The notes under the pieces were generated by a model. It ran no database searches. It worked only from the letters and a program-made list of their open reading frames with translations, and had not been told where the DNA came from. A stretch of DNA of 64,000 nt from contig NZ_QYCP01000001.1 in assembly GCF_025506275.1 (NCBI RefSeq), positions 1 through 64,000 of the forward strand, read 5' to 3'. This stretch comes from Brevibacterium permense. GTDB lineage: Bacteria > Actinomycetota > Actinomycetes > Actinomycetales > Brevibacteriaceae. Position numbers and translations under genes: made by a program. Shown here piece after piece: positions 45,084 to 53,999 of the stretch; the stretch's first letter is position 1; each line of letters opens with the position of its first letter.

Positions 45084-46088
45084 ATGCGCGCTATCACGAT
45101 TTCCTCCCCCGGTGAGCCCGAGGTTCTGCAGGTCACCGACGAACCCACACCAGACATCGCCGCCGATGAAGTCCTCGTCCGTGTCCATGCCGCCGGCGTC
45201 AACAGGGCTGACCTGCTGCAGCGCCGCGGATTCTACGATCCTCCACCAGGGGCCACCGAGATTCCCGGCCTCGAGGTCTCCGGCACGATCGAAAAGATCG
45301 GCGCCGACGTCACCGGCTGGTCCGTCGGCGCCCGGGTGGCGGCTCTGCTCTCAGGTGGCGGATACGCCGAATACGTGCCCGTTCCCGCAGGTCAGCTGCT
45401 TCCCGTCCCCGACGGCTTCGACCTCACTGAGGCGGCGGCCCTGCCTGAGGTGCTGTCGACCGTCTGGTCCAACATCGTCGGCCGCGCACAGGTGCAGGCA
45501 GGCGAATGGCTGCTCGTCCACGGCGGCGGCTCCGGAATCGGCACGGCCGCGATCCAGATTGCGCGCCACCTCGGCGTGAAGATCGTCGTGACCGTCGGCT
45601 CCGAGAAGAAGGCCGAATTCTGCCGCGAGCTCGGTGCCGATGCCGTCATCAACTACCGCGAAGAGGACTTCGTCGAACGCGTGCACGAGATCTGCACCCA
45701 CGACGACGGGTCGACAGGAGCCGATGTCATCCTCGACATCATCGGCGCGAAGTACCTCGAGCGCAATATCAAGGCGCTGGGCACCGACGGCCGCCTCGTC
45801 ATCATCGGCATGCAGGGCGGAACGAAGACCGAAATCAACCTCGGCTGGCTCATGCAGCCGCGCAAGTCAGTCTCCGCCACGACCCTGCGGGCGCGGCCGA
45901 AGGACCAGAAGATCGCCATCGTCGCCGAGGTGGCCGACCGTCTCTGGCCGGCCGTGATCTCGGGCGACATCCGCCCCATCATCCACGAAGCCATGCCGTT
46001 GGCCGACGTCGTCCGTGCACATCAGACGCTGGAGGACGGGGCGAACATCGGAAAAGTTCTGCTCATCGTCGATGAGGAAGGTGCATGA
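45084..46088 (+). CDS. NAD(P)H:quinone oxidoreductase, zinc-independent MDR family
   Basis: 334 residues, the normal QOR length. Substrate-side motif VHAAGVNRADLLQRRGFY, Rossmann loop LLVHGGGSGIGTAAIQIARH and NADPH region VTVGSEKKAEFCRELGADA. Reduces quinones or enals with NADPH in the cytoplasm. Three bases separate it from bpa, so the two are co-transcribed, an unusual pairing. Confidence 0.92.
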   Translation: MRAITISSPGEPEVLQVTDEPTPDIAADEVLVRVHAAGVNRADLLQRRGFYDPPPGATEIPGLEVSGTIEKIGADVTGWSVGARVAALLSGGGYAEYVPVPAGQLLPVPDGFDLTEAAALPEVLSTVWSNIVGRAQVQAGEWLLVHGGGSGIGTAAIQIARHLGVKIVVTVGSEKKAEFCRELGADAVINYREEDFVERVHEICTHDDGSTGADVILDIIGAKYLERNIKALGTDGRLVIIGMQGGTKTEINLGWLMQPRKSVSATTLRARPKDQKIAIVAEVADRLWPAVISGDIRPIIHEAMPLADVVRAHQTLEDGANIGKVLLIVDEEGA

Positions 46089-46091
46089 CCA

Positions 46092-46697
46092 ATGGCTGAG
46101 AATCCCGAGTCCGCGGACGACGTCCAGAACTCCGCGGGTGAGACGAGCGCCGCGGACGCACCGAACAAAGACGAAGCGGAGAACGCGAACGGTGCGGCGA
46201 ACGCCGACAGTGTGCAGTCCGGCCTCGCCAAGGCGCAGCACGATCAGGCGGATGTCTCGTCACCGGCGAAGGTGATGCGCATCGGCACCATGGTCAAGCA
46301 GCTGCTCGAGGAGGTCCGCGGTACCGAGCTCGACGAGAAGGGACGCGAGCGCCTCGCCGAGATCCATCGCCGCTCCATCGACGAACTCGAAGAGGGGCTG
46401 TCGAATGACCTCATCGAGGAGCTCGAGCGCCTCGACCTGCCCTTCGACTCGGCCGACGGACCCCCGACGACCTCGGAGCTGCGGATCGCCCAGGCCCAGC
46501 TCGTCGGGTGGTTAGAGGGTCTCTTCCACGGGATCCAGACCGCGATCATGGCCCAGCAGGCCATGGCCCAGCAGATGGCCGGTCGCGGCCAACTGCCTCC
46601 GGGAATGGTTCCGCCTGGGATGACGCCGGCCGACGGGCAGCCCGGCAAGAAGACGGAGTCGGACCGCGACGATCGCGGCACCGGCAACTATCTGTGA
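46092..46697 (+). CDS. bpa: Bacterial proteasome activator (Bpa/PafE)
   Basis: 201 residues. The core VMRIGTMVKQLLEEVRGTEL, DELEEGLSNDLIEELERL and AQLVGWLEGLFHGIQTAIMA matches the DUF2587 four-helix Bpa. The C-terminus ends GTGNYL, close to the GQYL tail that docks into the 20S proteasome. Bpa forms a dodecameric ring that opens the core particle independently of ATP. The N-terminal 55 residues are an acidic disordered extension. No proteasome core gene is in this window. Confidence 0.93.
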   Translation: MAENPESADDVQNSAGETSAADAPNKDEAENANGAANADSVQSGLAKAQHDQADVSSPAKVMRIGTMVKQLLEEVRGTELDEKGRERLAEIHRRSIDELEEGLSNDLIEELERLDLPFDSADGPPTTSELRIAQAQLVGWLEGLFHGIQTAIMAQQAMAQQMAGRGQLPPGMVPPGMTPADGQPGKKTESDRDDRGTGNYL

Positions 46698-47263
46698 AGG
46701 GCTTCTTCTCCGGTCTGCGCAAGAAGGCGAATCCGACCGCGGTCAAGGACGATGACCGGTTCGGCACCGGTTTGTGGCGCCACAACCGCGACCGCTTCAT
46801 CCGCGCAGTCGACCGGTACTACACCACCGCGGTGGCCCTCCACGAGTCACGGGACTCCGGTGGCAGCGCCATTTCGGGAACCGCCTCGGCGGGATCATCA
46901 GACGGCTCGGTCACGGCCGCCTCGGCGAAGGATCCGATCGACGTCATCGTCGACGGCACCCACCGGCTCAACGCGCTCGTCGACGTCGTCGACGACCTCA
47001 CCGCGGCCCTCCACGCCCGCTACCCCGTCACCGGTCAGGTGGTGCCCGGGCCCGCTCGGCAGGCCGTCGGCGACGCACCGGAGCTGCTGACGAAGGCCTC
47101 GTCGAAGGTCGGCGAGGCGGTGCTCGCGGCGTCGATGGCACGGTCGGACGGGCCATCGGGACGGTCGATCGACTCGAATGCGGAAGCCACGGTTCGGTTC
47201 ATCACGGATGCCGAGGAGCTGCTGGGGCGAGCGCGGGAGATTCTCGCTAGGGTGGAGGCATAA
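46694..47263 (+). CDS. Hypothetical protein coupled to bpa
   Basis: 189 residues from GTG 46694, which overlaps the bpa stop (GTGA). Start KGFFSGLRKKANP, then RHNRDRFIRAVDRYYTTAVALHE, a Gly/Ser linker, and helical LNALVDVVDDLTAALHARYP and AEELLGRAREILARVEA. Soluble, mostly helical. No family recognised. Tight coupling suggests a role near Bpa or the HAD phosphatase; not shown. Confidence 0.78.
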   Translation: MKGFFSGLRKKANPTAVKDDDRFGTGLWRHNRDRFIRAVDRYYTTAVALHESRDSGGSAISGTASAGSSDGSVTAASAKDPIDVIVDGTHRLNALVDVVDDLTAALHARYPVTGQVVPGPARQAVGDAPELLTKASSKVGEAVLAASMARSDGPSGRSIDSNAEATVRFITDAEELLGRAREILARVEA

Positions 47264-48105
47264 TGAGACCTCCGATCAGCCCCGCTACCCTGCCGCCGGA
47301 TGACTTCGACCTCGGCCTCGTCGCCAGCGATATCGACGGCACTCTGCTGCTGAACTGGAAGCCGATCTCGACGGCCACGATCGATGCGATCCATCGCTGC
47401 CAGGACGCGGGAATCCCGTTCGTGCTCGTCACCGGGCGGCCCATGCGATGGTTGGCACCGATCGCCGAGCAGATCCCCGATCTCGGTCGGGTGGTGTGCC
47501 TCAACGGTGCGGTCGTCTACGACATAGCCTCTCAGTCCGTCGTCGATGTACACACCATCGACTCACAGTCGCTGGCGAAGATCACCGCGGCGGTCCGCGT
47601 CGATCATCCCGAGGCTCGGTTCGCCTACGAGACTCTCAACGGCGGTTTCATCGACCGGGATTTCGTCACCGGCCGACCACGCGAGGCCCGGATCATCGAC
47701 GATGTCTCCGAACTCGCCGGCGAGGACGTCGTCAAGGTGCTCGTGCGCCTGGAGACGAGCGATTCGCAGGCGATGCACGACCTCATCGATCCGCTCGTCG
47801 ACGGCACCTGTCATGCATCGTTCTCCGAACCGGACAACGGGCTCGTCGAACTGGCGCCGCATGGGATCACGAAGGCGAAGACGCTGTCGGATCTGTCCGA
47901 CCACCTCGGAGTGGCGCGGTCGCAGGTGATGGCATTCGGGGATATGCCCAATGACATCGAGATGCTGTCGTGGGCCGGGCACGGGGTCGCGATGGGCAAT
48001 GCGCTGGGGTCGGTCAAGGCGATCGCCGCTGCCGTGACGGAGGCAGTCGACGACGACGGTGTCGCCCGCTACCTCGACGCAGTCTTAGACACCCGCCCCA
48101 ACTAG
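47263..48105 (+). CDS. HAD-superfamily hydrolase, Cof type
   Basis: 280 residues, ATG overlapping the preceding stop by 1 bp (TAATG). Motif I ASDIDGTLL, motif II region LVTGRPMRW, motif III ITKAKTLSDL (Lys), motif IV MAFGDMPNDIEML. Cof-type HADs dephosphorylate small sugar or cofactor phosphates. Last gene of the QOR-bpa train, ended by a strong hairpin. Confidence 0.92.
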   Translation: MRPPISPATLPPDDFDLGLVASDIDGTLLLNWKPISTATIDAIHRCQDAGIPFVLVTGRPMRWLAPIAEQIPDLGRVVCLNGAVVYDIASQSVVDVHTIDSQSLAKITAAVRVDHPEARFAYETLNGGFIDRDFVTGRPREARIIDDVSELAGEDVVKVLVRLETSDSQAMHDLIDPLVDGTCHASFSEPDNGLVELAPHGITKAKTLSDLSDHLGVARSQVMAFGDMPNDIEMLSWAGHGVAMGNALGSVKAIAAAVTEAVDDDGVARYLDAVLDTRPN

Positions 48106-48120
48106 TCCTTATTGCTACGT

Positions 48121-48164
48121 GACGGCGGCCCAGATACCTCGCGCGAGGTTGCTGGGCCGCCGTC
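48121..48164. terminator. Bidirectional terminator between two HAD genes
   Basis: GACGGCGGCCCAG (48121-48133) pairs perfectly with 48152-48164; CTACGT/AGGTAG extends it. It lies between convergent genes ending at 48105 and 48174. Confidence 0.8.
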
Positions 48165-48173
48165 AGGTAGTAA

Positions 48174-49046
48174 TTAGGGGCGGGTGTTGGTGGTGCCCTC
48201 TGCCTCGAGGAGCGCTGAGTCGAGGCTGAAGTAATCGACCAGTGCTACCGCCAAACCGTCGTCGTCGACCGAATCGGTGACCACGCTCGCGAGCACCTTG
48301 AGTTCGTCCTTCGACTGCCCCATGACGATTCCGTGTTCGACCCATTCGATCATCTCGAGGTCGTTGAGTCCGTCCCCGGCCCCCACAGTGTGGGCGTGCT
48401 TGACCCCGAGTTCCTCGGCCACGATCTCCAGACCGCTGGCCTTCGAGACCCCGTCCGGGGCGATGTCGAGCCAGTTGCTCCAGCCCACCGAATAGCTGAC
48501 CTCATGCAGTCCGAGCGAGTCAACGGCGGCGGCGAACTCCTCGGCGGTGCCGTTGACCTCGCGCATGACGATGCGGGTGGCTCGCTTGGTCAGCAGCTCG
48601 TCGAAGTCGACGATGTCGAGGGTGTCGGATTCGGCGAGTTCGCCGACCGGGAACGCCCCGGACGCCCACCGGTGCAGATCCGGATCCTCGACGAGGAAGA
48701 GCGCCGTCGGCAGCGCCGCGTGCATCTGCTCGAGCGCATCCTTCGGGTCGAAGGACACGACATGGTGCAGCTCCCACCCCAACGGCAGCTCGGGGTCGAG
48801 GCGGACGACGACGGATCCGTTCGAGCACACGATGAAGCCGTGTTTGAGGTCGAGCGCGTGGACGACCTCGAGCGCGCCCGGCAGGGCACGGCCGGTGGAG
48901 ACCACGAGGTGGTGGCCCTCCTCGGCGAGCCGATCGAGCACCTGCTTCACCGACTCCGACAGGGTTCCGTCGTAGCCGACGATCGTGCCGTCGACATCGA
49001 GTGCGATGAGGTGCGGGGTCAATGTGTCTCCCAACGTATGCGTCAA
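48174..49046 (-). CDS. HAD-superfamily hydrolase, Cof type
   Basis: 290 residues. Motif I IALDVDGTIVGYDG, motif II VVSTGRALPG, motif III GVSKASGLEIVAEE, motif IV VGAGDGLNDLEMIEW. Same fold as the convergent HAD gene but only distantly similar, so it is not a recent tandem copy. Lies 99 bp downstream of serS and may be co-transcribed with it. Substrate unknown. Confidence 0.9.
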   Translation of the reverse strand: MTHTLGDTLTPHLIALDVDGTIVGYDGTLSESVKQVLDRLAEEGHHLVVSTGRALPGALEVVHALDLKHGFIVCSNGSVVVRLDPELPLGWELHHVVSFDPKDALEQMHAALPTALFLVEDPDLHRWASGAFPVGELAESDTLDIVDFDELLTKRATRIVMREVNGTAEEFAAAVDSLGLHEVSYSVGWSNWLDIAPDGVSKASGLEIVAEELGVKHAHTVGAGDGLNDLEMIEWVEHGIVMGQSKDELKVLASVVTDSVDDDGLAVALVDYFSLDSALLEAEGTTNTRP

Positions 49047-49145
49047 TCTTCTTGTTGTCGTTAATCCCGGCGCCGAGGCGACCGAACCCCACCGAGTCCC
49101 GCTGATTTCCGCCGCACGGTCAGTGCCCCGCGTCCCGGCACAGGC

Positions 49146-50426
49146 TCAGTAGCGCGGTCCTTCCGGTCCCTGTGCGGTCATCCCGCCGAGGTAGGGTCGC
49201 AGCGCCTCGGGCACCGTGACCGAACCGTCCGCCTGCTGATGGTTCTCGAGGATCGGCACCAGCCAGCGGGTGTTGGCCATGGTCCCGTTGAGGGTCGCGA
49301 CGGGCCGGGTCGATCCGTCGCGACGTTCGCGGATCTGCAGTCTGCGGGCCTGGAACGTCGTGCAGTTCGACGTCGAGGTCAGTTCCCGGTAGGTGCCCTG
49401 AGTCGGCACCCAGGCTTCGCAGTCGAACTTGCGGGCGGCCGAATCACCGAGGTCGCCGGCAGCTGTATCGATGACCCGGTAGGGAAGCTCGCACAGTCCG
49501 AGCATCTTCTCCTGCAGCGACAGCATCCGCTCGTGTTCGGCTTCGGCATCCTCGACCGGGACGTAGGCGAACATCTCAACCTTCTGGAACTGGTGGACGC
49601 GGATGATTCCGCGGGTGTCCTTGCCGTAGGAGCCGGCCTCGCGGCGGTAGCAGGAGGAGATGCCGGCGTAGCGCAGCGGACCGTCGGAGAGGTCGATGAT
49701 CTCGTCCATGTGGTAGCCGGCCAGGGGCACCTCGGAGGTGCCGACGAGGAACAGGTCGTCGGCTTCGAGACGGTACACCTCATCGGCGTGCTCACCGAGG
49801 AACCCGGTGCCGCGCATGACTTCGGGACGGACCAGGGTCGGGGTGATGGTCGGGCTGAACCCGGCTTCTTCGGCGACGTCGCGGGCGAGGTTGAGCAGGG
49901 CCATCTCCAGCTTCGCGCCGAAACCGGTGAGGTAGTGGAAACGCGATCCGGAGACCTTCGTTCCCCGCTGGGTGTCGATGGCCTTCAGCTTCTCGCCGAT
50001 CTCGAGGTGATCGAGCGGTTCGAAGCCGTCAGAGGTGAAGTCGCGGGGTTCGCCCACGGTCTTGAGCGTCACGAAGTTCTCTTCGCCGCCGGCAGGGATC
50101 CCCTCGATGATGAGGTTCGGAACCTTCGACACGAGCTGGTCGAAGGCGAAAGTGGCCTCCTCGGACTCCGCGGACAGCGACTTCACGGCCTCGGACTTCG
50201 CCTTGCCCTCGGCGATGAGTGCCGGCTTGTCCCCCTTCGGAGCCTTCGCGATCTGGGAGGAGAACGACTTCTGATCCGCACGTGCGTCTTCGAAGGCGGT
50301 GATGGCCGCACGACGAGCGGAATCGGCGGCGATGACCTCGTCGATGAGCTCGACGGATGCCCCGCGAGCCTCCTGCGATGCCTTGAACAGGGCCGGGTTG
50401 TCTCTGAGAAGCGCTAGATCGATCAC
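49146..50426 (-). CDS. serS: Seryl-tRNA synthetase
   Basis: 426 residues starting [18 protein letters not shown]-terminal coiled-coil arm for the long variable arm of tRNA-Ser, then class II motifs: [37 protein letters not shown] (motif 2) and [18 protein letters not shown] (motif 3 region). It charges tRNA-Ser in the cytoplasm. Divergent from the lipid kinase gene. Confidence 0.97.
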   Translation of the reverse strand: MIDLALLRDNPALFKASQEARGASVELIDEVIAADSARRAAITAFEDARADQKSFSSQIAKAPKGDKPALIAEGKAKSEAVKSLSAESEEATFAFDQLVSKVPNLIIEGIPAGGEENFVTLKTVGEPRDFTSDGFEPLDHLEIGEKLKAIDTQRGTKVSGSRFHYLTGFGAKLEMALLNLARDVAEEAGFSPTITPTLVRPEVMRGTGFLGEHADEVYRLEADDLFLVGTSEVPLAGYHMDEIIDLSDGPLRYAGISSCYRREAGSYGKDTRGIIRVHQFQKVEMFAYVPVEDAEAEHERMLSLQEKMLGLCELPYRVIDTAAGDLGDSAARKFDCEAWVPTQGTYRELTSTSNCTTFQARRLQIRERRDGSTRPVATLNGTMANTRWLVPILENHQQADGSVTVPEALRPYLGGMTAQGPEGPRY

Positions 50427-50507
50427 CCTCTCAGCTTAACGGGCCGGTCGTGTTTTCGACATTCGGCACTCAGCCTGCACACGACCGGGGCACTGTAGAT
50501 TTGGGAC

Positions 50508-51623
50508 ATGATCATCGAGTTGGACCCCCTGATGACCTGGGCCATCGTCATCGGTGCCCTCGCCGTGCTCGTGGCCGCGTTCCTCATCGGCCGCCGCAGC
50601 GGAGTGCGACGCACGCTCAACACGATGAGACGCTACGCCCACCCGGCGAACCTCTCCGACGAGGCGGTCGATGATGCGGCCCGATACCGTGCCGCGCTCA
50701 TCGTCAATCCCACGAAGACCGATGTGCGCAAATTGGCCGCCACCGCCGAGGCGATCTGTCGTTTCGAGGGATGGAACCCTCCGCTCGTGCTCGAGACCAC
50801 CCTCGAGGATTCCGGTGAGGGGGCCACGGTCCGTGCCCTCGACGAGGGGGTCGACGTCGTCATCGCCGCTGGCGGGGACGGCACCATTCGCGCGGTCGCC
50901 TCGGCGCTGGCGGGAACCTCCACTCCGCTGGGCATCGTGCCGTTGGGAACCGGGAATCTGCTCGCCCGCAATATCGATCTCGTCCTCGACAAGACGGAGT
51001 GGGCGCTGCGGATCGCCCTGTGGGGACGCAACCGGGAAATCGACGTGGGGACGGCTAAGATCGCCCCCGACGGCGATACCCATGTCTTCACCGTGATGAC
51101 CGGACTCGGCTTCGACGCAGCGGTCATGGCCGATACCAACGACGATCTCAAGGCCCGCCTCGGATGGCTCGCCTACGTCGAAGCGGGATCACGGAAGCTC
51201 ACCGGCAAACCCAGTCACGTCAAGGTCACGTTCGACGACGAATATCGGATCTCGGCCAGGGTGCGTTCGGTGCTCGGCGGCAACTGCGGCCGCCTGCAGG
51301 GAGGCATCCAGCTGCTTCCGCAGGCCGTCATCGACGACGGCATGCTCGACGTGCTCATTGTCAGCCCGAAGAACCTCGGCCAATGGGTCGGCGTGCTTGC
51401 ATCGATCGCCGGCCGTCGGGCCTCACGCGGGCTGCACACGAACATCCGGAAGTGCCGAAAGGTCGTCATCGAAGCCGGCGACGAGGTCGATGTCCAGATC
51501 GACGGCGACCCGCTGGGACAGTCGTCCTACCTCGAGATGGAGGTCGACCCCTCCGCCCTGACCGTCCGCGTGCCCACCGTCGAACAGCGCAAGCAGATCC
51601 GCGCCGAGGCGTGGCCGGTCTAG
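50508..51623 (+). CDS. Diacylglycerol kinase-family lipid kinase
   Basis: 371 residues with one N-terminal transmembrane helix (MTWAIVIGALAVLVAAFLI). Catalytic core RAALIVNPTKTD, VVIAAGGDGTIRAVASAL (GGDGT) and VPLGTGNLLARNID, then the C-terminal beta domain with GGNCGRLQGGIQLLP and QIDGDPLG. Family phosphorylates diacylglycerol or related lipids, or transfers in glycolipid pathways. Membrane anchor fits a lipid substrate. Confidence 0.93.
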   Translation: MIIELDPLMTWAIVIGALAVLVAAFLIGRRSGVRRTLNTMRRYAHPANLSDEAVDDAARYRAALIVNPTKTDVRKLAATAEAICRFEGWNPPLVLETTLEDSGEGATVRALDEGVDVVIAAGGDGTIRAVASALAGTSTPLGIVPLGTGNLLARNIDLVLDKTEWALRIALWGRNREIDVGTAKIAPDGDTHVFTVMTGLGFDAAVMADTNDDLKARLGWLAYVEAGSRKLTGKPSHVKVTFDDEYRISARVRSVLGGNCGRLQGGIQLLPQAVIDDGMLDVLIVSPKNLGQWVGVLASIAGRRASRGLHTNIRKCRKVVIEAGDEVDVQIDGDPLGQSSYLEMEVDPSALTVRVPTVEQRKQIRAEAWPV

Positions 51624-51750
51624 CTCAGAACCGCTGAATTAGCGCGGCCGACGCGTCCCCTCGCCGAGGCGGCACTGATAGCCATTCTTTTACCGACGAG
51701 TAGGTCACGAAACGGTTAAAGAATTCACCTAAGTGTTACCGCTTTTAAAC

Positions 51751-51766
51751 CTGAACAAAACGTACA
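51751..51766 (+). promoter_or_regulatory. Shared upstream element of the LPRTG genes, copy 1
   Basis: CTGAACAAAACGTACA lies 79 nt before the first LPRTG gene; the same word with one change stands before the second. The 221-nt gap holds otherwise AT-rich promoter DNA (GTTACCGCTTTTAAAC) and one TCGCCGAGGCGG word. Confidence 0.55.
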
Positions 51767-51844
51767 GAAATAGTTTGGAAAACCCTCGGAACCTAGGATG
51801 AGTGCCGTATCACACCCCTCGCCACAGAGATTGAAGGCACTCCA

Positions 51845-53758
51845 ATGAAGAAGATCATCCTCGCGCCGGCAGTCGCACTCGCGTTCACCGGGCTTGTCGC
51901 GAGCCCGGTCGCTGCTGCGGAATCGACGTCCGCTCAGGCGGCGTCCACGCAGAAGGCTGACCAGCAGAAGAAGGTTGAAGCCGAAAGGGCCGAAGCCAAG
52001 AAGAAGGAAGAGGCCAAGAAGGCCGCGGCTGAGAAGGCTGAAGCCGAGAAGAAGGCAGCTGCAGAGAAGGCGGCAGCCGAAAAGAAGGCCGAGGAGAAAG
52101 CCGAGGTAGCCAAGAAGGCCGCTGAGAAGAAGGCGGACGAGAAGAAGGCCGCCGAGGACAAAGCGGATAAGAAGGACGAGGCGAAGAAGACTCCGAAGAA
52201 GGTCGACCCGAAGCCCGCTCCTGCCCCCAAGGACGAGGACAAGGACTCCAGGGACGACGACAAGTCCGAGGACAAGGCCAACCCCATCAATGCCTCGGTG
52301 CAGGTCACCTCGAGTGAAGTCACCGCCGAAGAGCTCCACGAGGACGGTGTGACCGTCAAGGTCACCGGCCTCGAGAAGGGCGACAAGGTCGCTGCCAAGT
52401 CCGGACTGACCGGTCCTGCCGTCACCGCTCAGGGTTCAACCGCGACGATGAAGCTGCGCTCGGCCAAGGAGGTCACGCAGGAATCCGTCGCTTTCGCCCT
52501 TCAGGTGCAGCGGGAAGGCACGGACGCCAAGACCGTCGCCGGCAACGCCGAGGTCGACGTCCAGGCGGAGGGCGACCCGACGGTCTCGCTCAGCACCACC
52601 GAGATCTCGCAAAGCGACTTCGACGAGAATGGCATCGAGGTCACCGGCGAGGGCTTCACCCCGAACGGCACTGTCACGGTCGTCGGTGGCACCGCAACGT
52701 CGCCCTTCGCAACCCAGGAAGTCGAAGCCAACGCCGACGGCGAGATCTCCGCAACCCTGAAGTTCGAAGGTGACGAAGCACTTCCGGCCGGCGACTACTC
52801 CGTCTGGGGCGTCGACCAGGAAACCGAGACCAACTCCTCGGCTCAGGACTTCGTCATCACCGAAGACGACGCTGTCGATCCGATCGATGCCTCTTTGAAG
52901 GTCGACCCCAAGGAGATCACCGCCGAGGATCTCTCCAACAAGAACAAGGGCGTGACTGTCACCGTCTCCGGCGTGAAGAAGGGCGACAAGATCAAGGACT
53001 CCCTGACCGGGGAGACTGAGACCGCAGAAGCTGACGGCGACTACGAGCTCCACCTCTGGTACGAGGGTGACCCCGCGAACCTCGAGGTCGGCGAGGTGCC
53101 GTTCACTGTCACCATCGACCGCGAAGGCACCGAGTCCGAGACCCTCAACGGCGCCATCAACGTTGTCGCCGAAGACGGAGACGACGACGGCAACGAAGAC
53201 GGCAATGACGACGGCAAGGATGACAGTGACGACGGGGACGACGGCGAGACCGAAGCTCCCGCCGAGGCTTCCTTCACGGTGTCCCCGAAGACGCTCGAGG
53301 CCGCGGACTTCGCCAACGAGAAGAAGGGCGTCACCCTCGCTGTCGAGAACTGCGAACCCGGCGCAGACGTCCACTTCGAGGTCAACCCGAAGGGCATCAA
53401 CGTCACGGCCTACGAGAACACCGTCAAGGCCGACGATGAAGGCAATGCCTCGGTCAACGTCTTCGGCACCTCGTCGGATGTCTCGGCTTACGTCGGTGCT
53501 TACACCGCGACCGCGACCTGCGGTGATGACACCATGAAGGACTCCTTCACAGTCACCGAAGGCGCAAACGGCGGCGGCTCCGATGGTGGAGACAACGGCA
53601 ATGCCGGCAACGGTGGCGATGACGGCAGCCAGCTGCCTCGCACCGGCGCCGACCTCGGCGGACTGACGACGGGAGCCCTGCTTCTCCTCGTCGGTGGTGC
53701 CGCGATCGCACTGACCGGCCGCAAGACCAAGTTCGGACAGACTCCGACGAGCTTCTGA
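51845..53758 (+). CDS. LPRTG-anchored surface protein with Lys/Ala/Glu coiled coil
   Basis: 637 residues. Signal peptide MKKIILAPAVALAFTGLVAS cut near VAAAES. Residues ~35-125 are a Lys/Glu/Ala-rich helical stalk. Then beta-type repeats: two of one kind (starting INASVQV and IDASLKV), one GEGFTPNGTVTVVGG unit, and one unit with two cysteines (ENCEPG, TATCGDD). A Gly/Asn/Asp linker leads to LPRTG, a hydrophobic helix and a basic tail, the sortase signal. Covalently attached to peptidoglycan; paralogue of the next gene. Confidence 0.92.
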   Translation: MKKIILAPAVALAFTGLVASPVAAAESTSAQAASTQKADQQKKVEAERAEAKKKEEAKKAAAEKAEAEKKAAAEKAAAEKKAEEKAEVAKKAAEKKADEKKAAEDKADKKDEAKKTPKKVDPKPAPAPKDEDKDSRDDDKSEDKANPINASVQVTSSEVTAEELHEDGVTVKVTGLEKGDKVAAKSGLTGPAVTAQGSTATMKLRSAKEVTQESVAFALQVQREGTDAKTVAGNAEVDVQAEGDPTVSLSTTEISQSDFDENGIEVTGEGFTPNGTVTVVGGTATSPFATQEVEANADGEISATLKFEGDEALPAGDYSVWGVDQETETNSSAQDFVITEDDAVDPIDASLKVDPKEITAEDLSNKNKGVTVTVSGVKKGDKIKDSLTGETETAEADGDYELHLWYEGDPANLEVGEVPFTVTIDREGTESETLNGAINVVAEDGDDDGNEDGNDDGKDDSDDGDDGETEAPAEASFTVSPKTLEAADFANEKKGVTLAVENCEPGADVHFEVNPKGINVTAYENTVKADDEGNASVNVFGTSSDVSAYVGAYTATATCGDDTMKDSFTVTEGANGGGSDGGDNGNAGNGGDDGSQLPRTGADLGGLTTGALLLLVGGAAIALTGRKTKFGQTPTSF

Positions 53759-53793
53759 TACGAGCCAGACGGACAGCTTGGATCGATTCGCAG

Positions 53794-53821
53794 GGGCGGC
53801 TCAGCACACGCTGAGCCGCCC
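53794..53821 (+). terminator. Terminator after the first LPRTG gene
   Basis: GGGCGGCTCAGC (53794-53805), loop ACAC, GCTGAGCCGCCC (53810-53821), then TTCCTTCTG. Confidence 0.85.
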
Positions 53822-53903
53822 TTCCTTCTGTTCTGCAGTCCGCAACGAATCGTGCAGGCAGGATGAATGGAGAATGAATTCTGCGACAGGGCCGAAGCCA
53901 GGA

Positions 53904-53919
53904 CTGAACAAAACGAACA
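53904..53919 (+). promoter_or_regulatory. Shared upstream element of the LPRTG genes, copy 2
   Basis: CTGAACAAAACGAACA, 15 of 16 identical to the element at 51751-51766, located 81 nt before the second gene: almost the same distance. The following DNA is AT-rich (TTGCATTACTGTTACATTCG), a likely promoter. Confidence 0.55.
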
Positions 53920-53999
53920 CAACTATGCGTGTGGTGAATGTTGCATTACTGTTACATTCGCAATACTTCACACCCAGCTGTAATTCTCTAAGGAAATAC

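Noticed and set aside
47263..49046. Two adjacent HAD genes as a recent tandem duplication
   Set aside because: They are convergent and share only family motifs.
53940..53990. MtrA-like GTTAC repeats before the second LPRTG gene
   Set aside because: Spacing and number do not match a known MtrA site; too weak to claim.
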